The notes under the pieces were generated by a model. That model made no database searches. It had not been told where the DNA came from and saw nothing but the letters and a program-made list of their open reading frames with translations. The position numbers were made by a program, and so were the translations under genes. A stretch of DNA of 64,000 nt from UBA10365 sp041441915 (GTDB taxonomy: Bacteria > Pseudomonadota > Alphaproteobacteria > Rhodobacterales > Rhodobacteraceae), in the NCBI GenBank assembly GCA_041441915.1, contig JASDRS010000017.1, positions 62,001 to 126,000 of the forward strand. Reading direction: 5' to 3'. Below are positions 33,084-42,769 of the stretch, in pieces. The first letter of the stretch is position 1, and every line of letters starts with the position of its first letter.

Positions 33084-34057
33084 GCGCGGGCCTTTTGGTT
33101 TTCAGAGGCTTCAGAATTTTTATGATTAGTTAGCCTCAATAATTTGGCTCCCACGCCTAAGGCAATGGAGTAGGGCTCTTTGCCGAGCATTGGGTCGCCT
33201 ATTGGGCAAGTGATTAAGGCGCGGGCGTGCGGGGGGTGGCCTAATTTGGCTAAGCGCCTAGAAAACCTAACCCATTTGGTTTGCGACCCTATCAGTCCTA
33301 GCGAGGAAAATCCTCGCTTCAGTAGCCGGTGACACAGCTCTAGGTCCAAAGTGTGAGAATAGGTCAAGACCAGGTGATGCGTCGATGATGGGGCATGATC
33401 AGTAAGGCTTGATATGTTTTCGGCCCAAAGCTGAGTGATGCTTGGTGAGACCTTGATCGGAAAGCGGTCGGGCGCGACATCGATCCACGTAATTTTGAAC
33501 TGTTTTAGGGGCGCAAATACCTCAACTAGGGCCCGACCCACATGGCCTGCTCCCCAGATCCACAGCGGTATTTGGGGAGCTTGCAGCGCTTCGATGATCC
33601 ACCCATCTGTTACGCCTGATATTGGACTTTGGCCCTGCGCACGTGCCTTGGCTAAAATGCGACTTACACTTAGTGGCATGGCGTTGTTGTGTGCGCTATC
33701 TAGCGGGCGGGCGTAAAGCAATTGGCCGGCAAGATCACTTAGTGTGGCTTGGGTGAACACCTCTGTAAAAAGTGTGACTGAACCGCCGCAACATTGCCCT
33801 AAGGCTGGCCCCAAAGAATGGCGGGTAACTGCTGAGGTGCCATTGGGTAAAAGGCTTGCAGCTTTTGCGATGGCTTGCCATTCCAAAGCCCCACCGCCGA
33901 CAGTTCCTGAGTGTTCGATCTGGCCCAAAGCATCACACCAAACCAGCATCGACGCTCCGGTTTCGCGCGGAGTCGACCCTGCGGTTTCCGCCACCACGAT
34001 GCGGGACACGGGCTCATGTGTTTTTAGCATGGCTTCAAGCGCGGTCAGGTCAATCAT
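33080..34057 (-). CDS. xdhC: Xanthine dehydrogenase accessory protein
   Basis: Chaperone that binds molybdenum cofactor, aids its sulfuration and inserts it into XdhB; it is not part of the final enzyme. 325 residues with the XdhC/CoxI N-terminal domain (VAETAGSTPRETGASMLVW, GGGALEW) and a C-terminal Rossmann domain beginning LWIWGAGHVGRALVEVF, with LVLTYSHTLDLELCHRLLKR and FSSLGLIGSQTKWVRFSRRL. The ATG overlaps the xdhB stop by four bases. Its presence in the same operon supports a molybdenum, not tungsten or copper, hydroxylase. Confidence 0.94.
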   Translation of the reverse strand: MIDLTALEAMLKTHEPVSRIVVAETAGSTPRETGASMLVWCDALGQIEHSGTVGGGALEWQAIAKAASLLPNGTSAVTRHSLGPALGQCCGGSVTLFTEVFTQATLSDLAGQLLYARPLDSAHNNAMPLSVSRILAKARAQGQSPISGVTDGWIIEALQAPQIPLWIWGAGHVGRALVEVFAPLKQFKITWIDVAPDRFPIKVSPSITQLWAENISSLTDHAPSSTHHLVLTYSHTLDLELCHRLLKRGFSSLGLIGSQTKWVRFSRRLAKLGHPPHARALITCPIGDPMLGKEPYSIALGVGAKLLRLTNHKNSEASENQKARA

Positions 34058-36354
34058 AGGTCGCCCCCCGGGATAAGGCGTAAAATATTTTCTGGGGTTG
34101 CTGGAGCTTTCAGAGCTGGATAGCGCTGCGCGGCCCCACTTTTATGGTCTGTCCCACTACCCGCTATCGCATCAGAAATCGCAAAAAAGGCTGAAATTCC
34201 CAGCATAAATGGTGGCTCACCCACAGCTTTTGAACGCCCAACAGTGTCTTCAGGATTGGGCCTGTCCCAGAGCGTTACGTTGAAAACATCGGGCCTGTCT
34301 GAGCAGGCAGGAATTTTATAGGTAGAAGGAGCATGGGTGCGCAGGCGCCCCTTATCGTCCCAAATCAGCTCTTCCGTGGTTAGCCAACCTGCGCCTTGCA
34401 CGTATGCCCCTTCGATCTGGCCTATATCAAGCGCGGGGTTCAGGCTTTTGCCTGTGTCATGCAAAATATCAGTGCGTAAAATACGGTTTTCACCCGTTAA
34501 CGTATCAATCACCACTTCGGTCACAGCCGCGCCATAGGCGAAATATAAAAATGGCCGCCCACGGCCCGCTTTGCGATCCCATGTGATTTTGGGCGTGGCG
34601 TAATAGCCTGTGGATGACAACGAAATACGAGCCAAATAGGCCATTTGTGCTACTTGGGCAAAGCCAAACACCTTGGAACCAACATGAACCTGGCCCTGTT
34701 CAAAGCGAATGGTGCTGGCACCTATGTCATAGGTTTGCGCCAGATGCGCGATCATGCGCCCTTTAATTGTGCGAGTGGCATTTTGGGCGGCCATGCCATT
34801 TAGATCAGATCCAGAAGACGCGGCAGTGGCAGAAGTATTAGGCACTTTTCCTGTGTCGGTTGCTGTGATTTTTATCGCCGCCACATCGACCCCAAATTCG
34901 CTGGCGACTACCTGTGCCACTTTTAAAAAAAGCCCTTGCCCCATTTCGGTGCCGCCATGATTAAGCGCAATCGAGCCATCTTGGTAAACATGAACCAAGG
35001 CGCCGGCTTGGTTCAAATGGGTTAAGGTAAATGACACGCCGAATTTCACCGGCGTAAGGGCAATGCCGCGTTTTAGAATCAGGTTTTTTTGGTTCCATTC
35101 GGCGATTTCAGCACGGCGATTGGTGTAGTTCGAAGTGGTTTCAAGCTCTTGAACCAGATCAGTCAAAACACTGTCTTCTACTGCCATATGATATGGTGTG
35201 GTTTGCTTGCCTGTTGTGTTATAAAAATTGGCTTTGCGCACCTGCAATGGGTCTTGACATAAATGGTGTGCTATATGGTCAATCACGCGTTCAATACCAA
35301 TCATGCCTTGGGGCCCGCCAAAGCCACGAAAAGCAGTGGCCGATTGGGTGTTTGTGCGCAAACGGTGACTTTCTATGCTGACCGAAGGCAGATGATAGGC
35401 GTTATCGGCGTGCAGCATGGCGCGGTCTGCCACGGGCAATGACAGATCAAGCGACCAGCCACAGCGAAACAGATGTTTAAATGCGACCCCCGTAAGCTTG
35501 CCTGTCGTATCAAAGCCAGCGTGGTAATGAATGCGTATATCATGGCGTTTGCCAGTGATCATCATGTCATCGTCACGGTCATAGCGCATTTTGCAAGGCC
35601 CGCCTAAGGTGTGCGCCACCCAAGCGCAGGCCACGGCCAAAGCATTTCCTTGGCTTTCTTTGCCACCAAAGCCTCCGCCCATGCGGCGCACTTCGACCCG
35701 CACTTGATGCAGTGGCACGCCCAAAGCATGGGCCACCTTATGCTGCACTTCGCTGGGATGCTGGGTCGAAGAATGCACCAGCATCTCATTTTCCTCTTGC
35801 GGGATGGCAAGTGCGACTTGCCCTTCTAGATAAAAATGCTCCTGCCCACCCACGTCAAACTCCCCCGAAATGATATGGGTGGCTTGCTCAATGGCAGCAT
35901 TCACATCGCCTTTGGCCCAAAGAATGGGCCCATCTTCAAATCGACTGTTGGCTTCAAGCGCTTGTTCAATTGTTAGGATCGCGGGGCGTTCGTCGTAAGT
36001 GATCTTGGCCAAGCCCACCGCCTTGCGGGCCGCTAAATGTGACGTTGCCGCCACCAAAAAAATGGGTTGCCCCAGGTAATGAACAGTATCTTGCGCCAAA
36101 AGTGGCTCATCATGCGCCGAGGGGCTGCAATCGGGCATGGGGCTGATGTCACCAGGCCCATAAACCGCAACCACGCCTAAAGCTGCACGGACCGCGCTTA
36201 GGTCAATAGATGTGATATGGCCATTTGCTATCTGCGATAGGCCGAAGGCCAGGTGAAGCGCATTGGCGGGCAAAGGCACATCGTCAACATAGCGCGCCGC
36301 ACCCATAACATGTAAAAAAGCTGCATCATGGGGAAGTGTGGACCCGATGCTCAT
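34054..36354 (-). CDS. xdhB: Xanthine dehydrogenase, molybdopterin subunit
   Basis: Large catalytic subunit holding the molybdenum cofactor; hydroxylates hypoxanthine and xanthine to urate. 766 residues, near the Rhodobacter XdhB length. Active-site signatures agree with a purine substrate: RMGGGFGGKES (the glutamate that contacts the purine), ATAFRGFGGPQG (the substrate-binding arginine), and GRSKAVGEPPFMLG (the catalytic glutamate). The GTEMGQGLF loop contacts cofactor. It overlaps xdhA and xdhC by four bases on each side. Electrons pass to the iron-sulfur and FAD centres of XdhA. Confidence 0.96.
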   Translation of the reverse strand: MSIGSTLPHDAAFLHVMGAARYVDDVPLPANALHLAFGLSQIANGHITSIDLSAVRAALGVVAVYGPGDISPMPDCSPSAHDEPLLAQDTVHYLGQPIFLVAATSHLAARKAVGLAKITYDERPAILTIEQALEANSRFEDGPILWAKGDVNAAIEQATHIISGEFDVGGQEHFYLEGQVALAIPQEENEMLVHSSTQHPSEVQHKVAHALGVPLHQVRVEVRRMGGGFGGKESQGNALAVACAWVAHTLGGPCKMRYDRDDDMMITGKRHDIRIHYHAGFDTTGKLTGVAFKHLFRCGWSLDLSLPVADRAMLHADNAYHLPSVSIESHRLRTNTQSATAFRGFGGPQGMIGIERVIDHIAHHLCQDPLQVRKANFYNTTGKQTTPYHMAVEDSVLTDLVQELETTSNYTNRRAEIAEWNQKNLILKRGIALTPVKFGVSFTLTHLNQAGALVHVYQDGSIALNHGGTEMGQGLFLKVAQVVASEFGVDVAAIKITATDTGKVPNTSATAASSGSDLNGMAAQNATRTIKGRMIAHLAQTYDIGASTIRFEQGQVHVGSKVFGFAQVAQMAYLARISLSSTGYYATPKITWDRKAGRGRPFLYFAYGAAVTEVVIDTLTGENRILRTDILHDTGKSLNPALDIGQIEGAYVQGAGWLTTEELIWDDKGRLRTHAPSTYKIPACSDRPDVFNVTLWDRPNPEDTVGRSKAVGEPPFMLGISAFFAISDAIAGSGTDHKSGAAQRYPALKAPATPENILRLIPGGDL

Positions 36355-37757
36355 AGCGCCACCTCGGAGATATCAACAGATTTTCCGATTAAATCATTAA
36401 AATAGCGCTGTAAAAGATTGCGTGCCACGGCCCTACGGTAGTAGCTTGATGCACGCAGATCTGACAGGGGGCTGAAGTCGTCTTCAAGTGCAGGAGACGC
36501 AGTTTTTACCAGATTTTCGCTCCATTCTCTGCCCAAAAGTTGGTTTTCCAGCGCTGTGGCGCGTTGGGGTGTACCGCTCATTCCGCCGAAGGCAATACGA
36601 GCAGTGGTAATCAGTCCCTTGGCATCCACTGTGATGTTGAAGGCCCCACAAACTGCCGAAATATCTTGATCGCGCCGTTTTGAAATTTTGTAGCAGCGCA
36701 AGTTTTCGGCCTTGCGGGGCAAAGTAACTTTTTCCACAAATTCTCCTGCCAAACGGTCTTGGCGACCGTAAGCTAGAAAATAATCCTCGACCGGCATTGC
36801 TCGGCGGGTGTCGCCTTGGCGAAGATGTAAAGTGGCTCCCAGCGCAATTAACACGGGTGGGGCATCCCCAATAGGCGAGCCATTGGCGATATTGCCGCCG
36901 ATTGTGGCGGCATGGCGCACTTGGTTTGACCCATAGCGGCTGAGAAGTGTCGCAAATGAAGGGTGAATGTCTTCCAGCACATCTTTAAGATCGGCGATGG
37001 TCACGCCCGCGCCAACGGTGATGTCGTCTAGCCCATGGATGATAGTTTGCAAATCTTTAATCTGGCCCAAAAATGCAATCTTTGGTAGATCGCGCATGCC
37101 CTTGGTAACCCAAAGCCCAACATCGGTTGCGCCCGCAATCAAGGTAGCAGCAGGGTTTTCTAGATACCAAGCGGCGAATGAGTCGCTGGTTTTAGGGTGA
37201 AAATAGCTTTTTAGTGCGTCGTTCGTGTTGTGATCGCTTGCAGGCAGATCAAGCAATAGCTTTTTATCCATCCGCATTTGTTCAGGTACGGGAGCTACCT
37301 CGGCTGCTTTGGCAGCCCGGATGATAGGCGCATACCCCGTGCAGCGGCACAGATTTCCCGCCAGTATCTTATCATGATCACGTGCGCCTGACGCATGCGC
37401 CACCGCCATCGACACCACAAAACCTGGCGTGCAAAAACCACATTGCGACCCGTGATGTGTCACCATTGCCGTTTGCACCGGATGGGGCGCCCCGCCAGGA
37501 TCGGCCAAGCCTTCTACCGTTCGTACCGCGCAGCTGTCAATTTGGGGTAGAAATAGCAAACAGGCATTCAAAGCGCGCACTCGACCCAAAGCATCAGTCA
37601 CCATCACAGTGCAGGCGCCGCAGTCGCCTTCGTTGCAGCCTTCCTTTGTGCCGCAAAGTGCCTGAGTTTCCCGGAGATAATCTAGCACGGTTTGAGTGGC
37701 AGATACATTGCCAATGCTCACCGGCGTTCCGTTCAAAAGAAACGAAATCTTGTTCAT
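36351..37757 (-). CDS. xdhA: Xanthine dehydrogenase, FeS/FAD subunit
   Basis: Small subunit with two [2Fe-2S] clusters and FAD, passing electrons from molybdenum to NAD. 468 residues. The plant-type ferredoxin domain has Cys41, Cys46 and Cys49 in CNEGDCGACTV plus a fourth cysteine in LNACLLF; the second cluster uses CGFCTPG and CRCTGY. The FAD domain starts around residue 190 with LENPAATLIAGATDVGLWVT and has the TIGGNIANGSPIGDAPP loop. First gene of the operon xdhA-xdhB-xdhC-ATPase-permease-permease-receptor. The 186-base gap to the divergent dnaE holds the promoter; no specific operator could be picked. Confidence 0.95.
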   Translation of the reverse strand: MNKISFLLNGTPVSIGNVSATQTVLDYLRETQALCGTKEGCNEGDCGACTVMVTDALGRVRALNACLLFLPQIDSCAVRTVEGLADPGGAPHPVQTAMVTHHGSQCGFCTPGFVVSMAVAHASGARDHDKILAGNLCRCTGYAPIIRAAKAAEVAPVPEQMRMDKKLLLDLPASDHNTNDALKSYFHPKTSDSFAAWYLENPAATLIAGATDVGLWVTKGMRDLPKIAFLGQIKDLQTIIHGLDDITVGAGVTIADLKDVLEDIHPSFATLLSRYGSNQVRHAATIGGNIANGSPIGDAPPVLIALGATLHLRQGDTRRAMPVEDYFLAYGRQDRLAGEFVEKVTLPRKAENLRCYKISKRRDQDISAVCGAFNITVDAKGLITTARIAFGGMSGTPQRATALENQLLGREWSENLVKTASPALEDDFSPLSDLRASSYYRRAVARNLLQRYFNDLIGKSVDISEVAL

Positions 37758-37943
37758 GAGAAAACCTGCCGCCTTCTTTGCACACTGGCCTTTTGGCCTG
37801 TCTGCCGTCCCGATGCGACGTAAAGAGGGCTAGACACATCACACAAACAGTCTCATTAGATTCTTGCAAGCAAATTCTAATCTTTGGGCGGTTAATTCCA
37901 AACCATCCCTTTCCACGGCCTAATCCACGCGCTAAGTGAAGGT

Positions 37944-40900
37944 ATGAGCCTTGACCCTAAATTTATTCACCTTCGCGTGCATACCGAATATTCCCTTCTT
38001 GAAGGGGCGGTGCCGGTGAAAAAATTGATAGCGCTTTGCGAAAGATACCACATGCCAGCGGTGGCGGTGACGGACACCAACAATATGTTTGCGGCCCTAG
38101 AGTTTTCGGTACTGGCCGTTGGTGCTGGGCTGCAGCCTATTATAGGCTGTCAGATCAATCTTGTTTATGAAATTGCAGCGCAAGGCGAAACACAGCGTGC
38201 GGGCGCTTTTGTGGTGTTGTTGGCCAAAAATGAAAAGGGCTATCGCAATTTATTGAAACTAAACTCGGCGCTGTATCTTGACCAGGGCGGGCAGTTACCG
38301 CAGGTGACACTGGATGACTTGGCGAAGTATCACGACGGGATAATTTGCCTTTCTGGCGGCGCTGATGGCCCTGTGGGCCGCATATTGCAACTTGGCCAGA
38401 CGGATAAAGCGCAAGCGCTGTTGGCACAATTGGCCACCATTTACCCCAGCCGCCTTTATGTCGAACTGCAGCGTCATTATAATGTCGAAGGCCGCCCGCA
38501 TCCTGCAGAAGCCCTCACAGAGCGCGGCTTTGTTGAAATGGCTTACTCTATGGATCTGCCCTTGGTAGCCACCAATGATGTGTATTTTCCAGATCCAAAA
38601 ATGTACCAAGCGCATGACGCGTTGATTTGTATTGCCGAAGGCGCCTATCTAGACCAGCAAACTCCGCGCCGTCGGCTGACGCCTGCGCATTATTTTAAAA
38701 CCGAAGACGAAATGGCGACCCTGTTCGCAGATTTGCCTGAAGCGATCAAAAATTCTGTTGAAATCGCCAAACGCTGTGCCTTTAAAGTGGCAAAGCACGC
38801 CCCAATCTTGCCACGCTTCGCCGATGATGAAGTAGTCGAACTGCGTCGCCAAGCGCATGAAGGTTTGACTGCGAGACTAACCGCCATCCCCCATGCCGTG
38901 AGCCCCAAAGACTATCAGATGCGCTTAGATTTTGAGCTGGGAATAATCGAACAAATGGGCTTTCCAGGCTATTTTTTGATTGTGGCTGATTTTATCAAAT
39001 GGGCCAAACTAAAGGGCATTCCTGTGGGGCCAGGCCGAGGGTCGGGGGCTGGGTCTTTGGTGGCCTATGCTTTAACGATCACTGACCTTGATCCTTTGCG
39101 CTACAATTTACTATTTGAACGATTTTTAAACCCCGAACGCGTGTCGATGCCTGACTTCGATATCGACTTTTGCATGGACCGACGCGAAGAAGTCATCCGC
39201 TATGTGCAAAACCGCTATGGCCGAGATCGCGTGGGCCAGATAATCACCTTTGGTGCGCTTTTATCAAAAGCGGCAGTTCGTGATGTGGGGCGGGTATTAC
39301 AAATGCCTTATGGGCAAGTGGATCGCCTGTCAAAGATGATTCCAGTTGAGGGGGTGAAGCCAGTATCCATCACCAAAGCCTTGGCCGATGAACCACGCCT
39401 GCGCGAAGCCGCTAAATCGGAAGAGGTAGTGGCTCGCCTTTTAGACTACGGCCAACAGATCGAAGGCCTGCTCCGTAATGCCTCGACCCATGCGGCGGGG
39501 GTGGTGATTGGCGATCGCCCATTGGATGAATTGGTGCCGCTTTACCAAGATTCGCGCTCTGATATGCCCGCCACGCAGTTTAATATGAAATGGGTTGAAG
39601 CTGCTGGTTTAGTGAAGTTTGACTTTTTGGGTCTTAAGACCCTGACTGTTATTCAAAATGCAGTTGATCTTTTGGCACGACGCGGCATTGCCATAGATAT
39701 TTCTATTATCCCGCTGGATGATCAGGCCAGCTACGAACTCTATGCCAGCGCCAAAACCGTAGCGGTGTTTCAAGTGGAAAGCTCGGGTATGATGGATGCG
39801 CTAAGGCGCATGAAGCCGACCTGTATTGAAGATATAGTTGCCTTGGTGGCGCTTTATCGCCCAGGCCCGATGGAGAATATCCCCACCTACTGTGAGGTGA
39901 AAAACGGCCTACGTGATCTGGAATCAATTCATCCTATCATCGACCATATTTTAGCCGAAACCCAAGGGATCATCGTTTACCAAGAACAGGTAATGCAGAT
40001 TGCGCAAGTCATGGCCGGCTATTCCTTGGGCGGGGCTGACCTATTGCGCCGCGCGATGGGCAAAAAGATCGCCGAAGAAATGGCCAAAGAGCGCCCCAAA
40101 TTCATCGAAGGGGCCGCCAAAACCCACGGCATCATGGCTGACAAAGCGGGTGAGGTCTTCGATCTTTTGGAAAAGTTTGCTAATTACGGCTTTAACAAAT
40201 CGCACGCAGCCGCATATGCGGTGGTCAGCTATCAAACAGCTTGGCTTAAGGCCAACTACCCCGTGGAATTTATGGCTGCGGTGATGAATTGCGATATACA
40301 TTTAACTGACAAATTGGCAATTTATAAGCGCGAGGTTGATAGGCTTGGCCTGACGGTCGTGGCGCCATGCGTTAATGCAGGTCAGGCCAAATTTAGCGTG
40401 CGCGCTGGTGCGCTGGTTTACGGTCTTGGCGCGCTTAAAGGTGTTGGCGGCGATGCGATGAGCCTTGTAACCGGTGCGCGTCAAGTTGCAGATGTTGATA
40501 AAATATTTGTGAGCCTTTTTGATTTTGCGCGCCGGGTTGATATGAAACGGGTAGGGAAACGCCCGCTTGAGATGCTGGCCCGCGCGGGGGCCTTCGACTG
40601 CCTTGACCCAAACCGCGCGCGTGTGTTTGAAGCGCTTGATGCCTTGGTCGCTTTTTCTGCTGCAGTGCATGAAGCCGCAGGGTCGCAGCAGGTTTCTCTT
40701 TTTGGTGAAGCGGGGGCAGATCTGCCAGAGCCGCGCGTTCTGGGTCGCGATGATTGGCTCCCAATTGAACGCCTGACCCAAGAGCATCAGGCCATCGGAT
40801 TTTACCTCTCGGGACACCCTTTGGATGATTACATGGGCCCGTTAAAACGCAAAGATGTTATGACTTTAGCTGAATTAACCCAAGCGGCGCAAAATGGCCC

Positions 40901-41396
40901 CTTGGTGGCAAAATTGGCTGGTTCGGTCGCTTCAAAACAAGAAAGAAAATCGGCTAAAGGAAATCGTTTTGCCTTTGTGCAGCTATCTGACCCCACCGGT
41001 CTTTATGAGGTCACGGTTTTTTCCGAAACGCTCGAAGCCGCCCGCGATGTGCTGGAAGCTGGCCAAAATGTGGTGCTGACCGTCGAGGGTCATCTAGAAG
41101 GCGAAACGCTCAAACTTTTGGCACGCGGCGCGCAGCCGATTGATCAAGTCGCTGCCCAAGCCGGTGGATCACCGCTTAGGGTACATCTTGAAGGCGTGGA
41201 GGCTATAGCTTCGGTTGCGTCGATTTTGGGACGGCTGGAACCTTCGCGCAACAAAGGGCAGATTATTTTATGCATTACTGACCCAGGCCTGGAGCAAGAA
41301 ATTGACGTGATTTTGCCGCAAGAATACCCTGTCACGCCTCAGGTAAAAGGTGCTATCAAAGCCGCGGGTGGCGTGGTGCTGGTGGAAGAAGTCTAG
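37944..41396 (+). CDS. dnaE: DNA polymerase III alpha subunit
   Basis: Replicative polymerase catalytic subunit, 1150 residues (E. coli 1160). The N-terminal PHP domain is clear (FIHLRVHTEYSLLEGAVPV, AVAVTDTNNMFAALEF). The palm has GPGRGSGAGSLVAYALTITD and PDFDIDFCMDRREEVI with the catalytic aspartates. The fingers and HhH regions include YRPGPMENIPTYCEVKNG and YGFNKSHAAAYAVVSYQTAWLKA. An OB-fold follows near residue 970. There is no weak ribosome site issue: AAGTGAAGGT lies just before the ATG. Divergent from xdhA and convergent on the AbrB-family gene with only four bases between stops. Confidence 0.97.
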   Translation: MSLDPKFIHLRVHTEYSLLEGAVPVKKLIALCERYHMPAVAVTDTNNMFAALEFSVLAVGAGLQPIIGCQINLVYEIAAQGETQRAGAFVVLLAKNEKGYRNLLKLNSALYLDQGGQLPQVTLDDLAKYHDGIICLSGGADGPVGRILQLGQTDKAQALLAQLATIYPSRLYVELQRHYNVEGRPHPAEALTERGFVEMAYSMDLPLVATNDVYFPDPKMYQAHDALICIAEGAYLDQQTPRRRLTPAHYFKTEDEMATLFADLPEAIKNSVEIAKRCAFKVAKHAPILPRFADDEVVELRRQAHEGLTARLTAIPHAVSPKDYQMRLDFELGIIEQMGFPGYFLIVADFIKWAKLKGIPVGPGRGSGAGSLVAYALTITDLDPLRYNLLFERFLNPERVSMPDFDIDFCMDRREEVIRYVQNRYGRDRVGQIITFGALLSKAAVRDVGRVLQMPYGQVDRLSKMIPVEGVKPVSITKALADEPRLREAAKSEEVVARLLDYGQQIEGLLRNASTHAAGVVIGDRPLDELVPLYQDSRSDMPATQFNMKWVEAAGLVKFDFLGLKTLTVIQNAVDLLARRGIAIDISIIPLDDQASYELYASAKTVAVFQVESSGMMDALRRMKPTCIEDIVALVALYRPGPMENIPTYCEVKNGLRDLESIHPIIDHILAETQGIIVYQEQVMQIAQVMAGYSLGGADLLRRAMGKKIAEEMAKERPKFIEGAAKTHGIMADKAGEVFDLLEKFANYGFNKSHAAAYAVVSYQTAWLKANYPVEFMAAVMNCDIHLTDKLAIYKREVDRLGLTVVAPCVNAGQAKFSVRAGALVYGLGALKGVGGDAMSLVTGARQVADVDKIFVSLFDFARRVDMKRVGKRPLEMLARAGAFDCLDPNRARVFEALDALVAFSAAVHEAAGSQQVSLFGEAGADLPEPRVLGRDDWLPIERLTQEHQAIGFYLSGHPLDDYMGPLKRKDVMTLAELTQAAQNGPLVAKLAGSVASKQERKSAKGNRFAFVQLSDPTGLYEVTVFSETLEAARDVLEAGQNVVLTVEGHLEGETLKLLARGAQPIDQVAAQAGGSPLRVHLEGVEAIASVASILGRLEPSRNKGQIILCITDPGLEQEIDVILPQEYPVTPQVKGAIKAAGGVVLVEEV

Positions 41397-41400
41397 CCCC

Positions 41401-42480
41401 CTAAAGCCAGCGGCTTGCAAATTGCGCGATCACAATGCTCAGCAATATGCGCATGACGTGATGCATGGCGACATAGATCATGCCAATGTTCAGGCTTAGG
41501 GCTATCAAACTCATTTCTGCCAAGCCGCCAGGGGCATAGGCCAAAAATACTGCCGAGATGGACTGGCCTGTGATACTATGTACCCCATAGCCAAAGCCAG
41601 CGGCCAACAGCATTGAAGCCAAAACATTGCTCAGTGCCAAACGACTGGCGCGCAAAATAGCCCCCTTAGGCAAGCCTGCAAACCGGGCCCCCAAAGTGGC
41701 CCCGATAACAATTTGAGTTAGCCCGACGGCCCATGCGGGCGGCACGCCCTCGACATAACCCATTAAATGCACAATGGCCGATCCAAGCAGGGGGCCTGTC
41801 ATAATTGCGGCGGGTAAATGCAAAAGCCGCCCAAGAGCCAATCCTAGAATGCCGGCAGCGATTAAGATAGCACCATCTTGCAGACCCAATGGAGCGCGCA
41901 ACACCGCTGCCCCAGCCGCTGATCCAACCATGTCGCCTGTTAAGACCATAAAACTTAACGGAACTAAGATAATCGTCAAAATCAGGCGTAAAAACTGTAA
42001 CAGCGTCAGCATTTGCACATCTGCTCCCACTTTTTCGCCCAAAGTGACGCTCTCAATCAATCCGCCAGGAACCGACCCAAAGAGCGCTGTTGAGCGATCA
42101 AGCCCTCCCGCTCGATAGATCATAAAACCCACAAAATGTGCCATGGGAATAAACAAGGCCAATGCCAAAAGGCTGATCCACCAACCTGGAATTTGGGCCA
42201 ATACCTCGGAGGTGAATGATCCGCCAATGCCCAAACCAATTATAGGCACAAAGCCCAGGCGCAGACTGGAGGGAAAATTGGCTTTACAGCCCAATATTAC
42301 GTGCCCAGAAATGGCAAAAATGGCGACAATGCCCATTGAGCCAAGCAAAAGCCCCATTGGTAAATTTAGCTTATATCCGATTGCCCCCCCCAATAGGCCC
42401 AAGGAAAAGGTTAGCGTGCGTGCGGGAAGCTCTTGCAAAGCGGGTCCAAGTTTGGTTTGAAAAAAGGCTTTATTCATCAT
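41401..42480 (-). CDS. AbrB-family membrane protein
   Basis: 359-residue inner-membrane protein of the AbrB/ammonia monooxygenase-related family (PF05145), with about ten helices arranged as two repeats. Repeat segments are LLGGAIGYKLNLPMGLLLGSMGI and LGLALGRLLHLPAAIMTGPLLGSA; the loop FGSVPGGLIESVTLGEKVGAD and its counterpart LAYAPGGLAEMSLIALSLNIG are the family's conserved PGG motifs. Function in bacteria is poorly known; the AbrB name is not related to the Bacillus transition-state regulator. The start is an ATGATG pair at 42480/42477. It lies four bases after slyX on the same strand. Confidence 0.85.
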   Translation of the reverse strand: MMNKAFFQTKLGPALQELPARTLTFSLGLLGGAIGYKLNLPMGLLLGSMGIVAIFAISGHVILGCKANFPSSLRLGFVPIIGLGIGGSFTSEVLAQIPGWWISLLALALFIPMAHFVGFMIYRAGGLDRSTALFGSVPGGLIESVTLGEKVGADVQMLTLLQFLRLILTIILVPLSFMVLTGDMVGSAAGAAVLRAPLGLQDGAILIAAGILGLALGRLLHLPAAIMTGPLLGSAIVHLMGYVEGVPPAWAVGLTQIVIGATLGARFAGLPKGAILRASRLALSNVLASMLLAAGFGYGVHSITGQSISAVFLAYAPGGLAEMSLIALSLNIGMIYVAMHHVMRILLSIVIAQFASRWL

Positions 42481-42484
42481 AAAA

Positions 42485-42691
42485 TTACCAGTGCGGGGGG
42501 AGTTGATCGCCCAAAGGAGTGGATCCGTTTTCTGAGATGCTCTCGGCTGCGCGCTCCATCAAAAGCCCAACACGGCGGCTCAATATGTCTATTTGACTTG
42601 CCTGTTTGGCCACGACTTCGGACAGATCATCTACCACGCGGTTCAAGTGAGCTATTTTTTCTTCTAATGGTAACAGGCTATCTTGCATCAT
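42485..42691 (-). CDS. slyX: SlyX family protein
   Basis: Short coiled-coil protein of 68 residues from ATG 42691 (42688 is equally possible); an AGAAGTA stretch precedes it. The heptad-rich stretch LEEKIAHLNRVVDDLSEVVAKQ leads to a C-terminal PPHW, the closing motif typical of SlyX. Its biochemical role is not known. The extra 12 residues of the longer open frame overlap the hisS leader and are not family-like. It is divergent from hisS and followed by the AbrB-family gene. Confidence 0.85.
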   Translation of the reverse strand: MMQDSLLPLEEKIAHLNRVVDDLSEVVAKQASQIDILSRRVGLLMERAAESISENGSTPLGDQLPPHW

Positions 42692-42769
42692 TACTTCTTT
42701 CTGCGGCCTTGCCCGCCGCCGCCCCATTCGTTAGATGAGGATAACTGCCTTATAGCAAAGGGTCACGCC

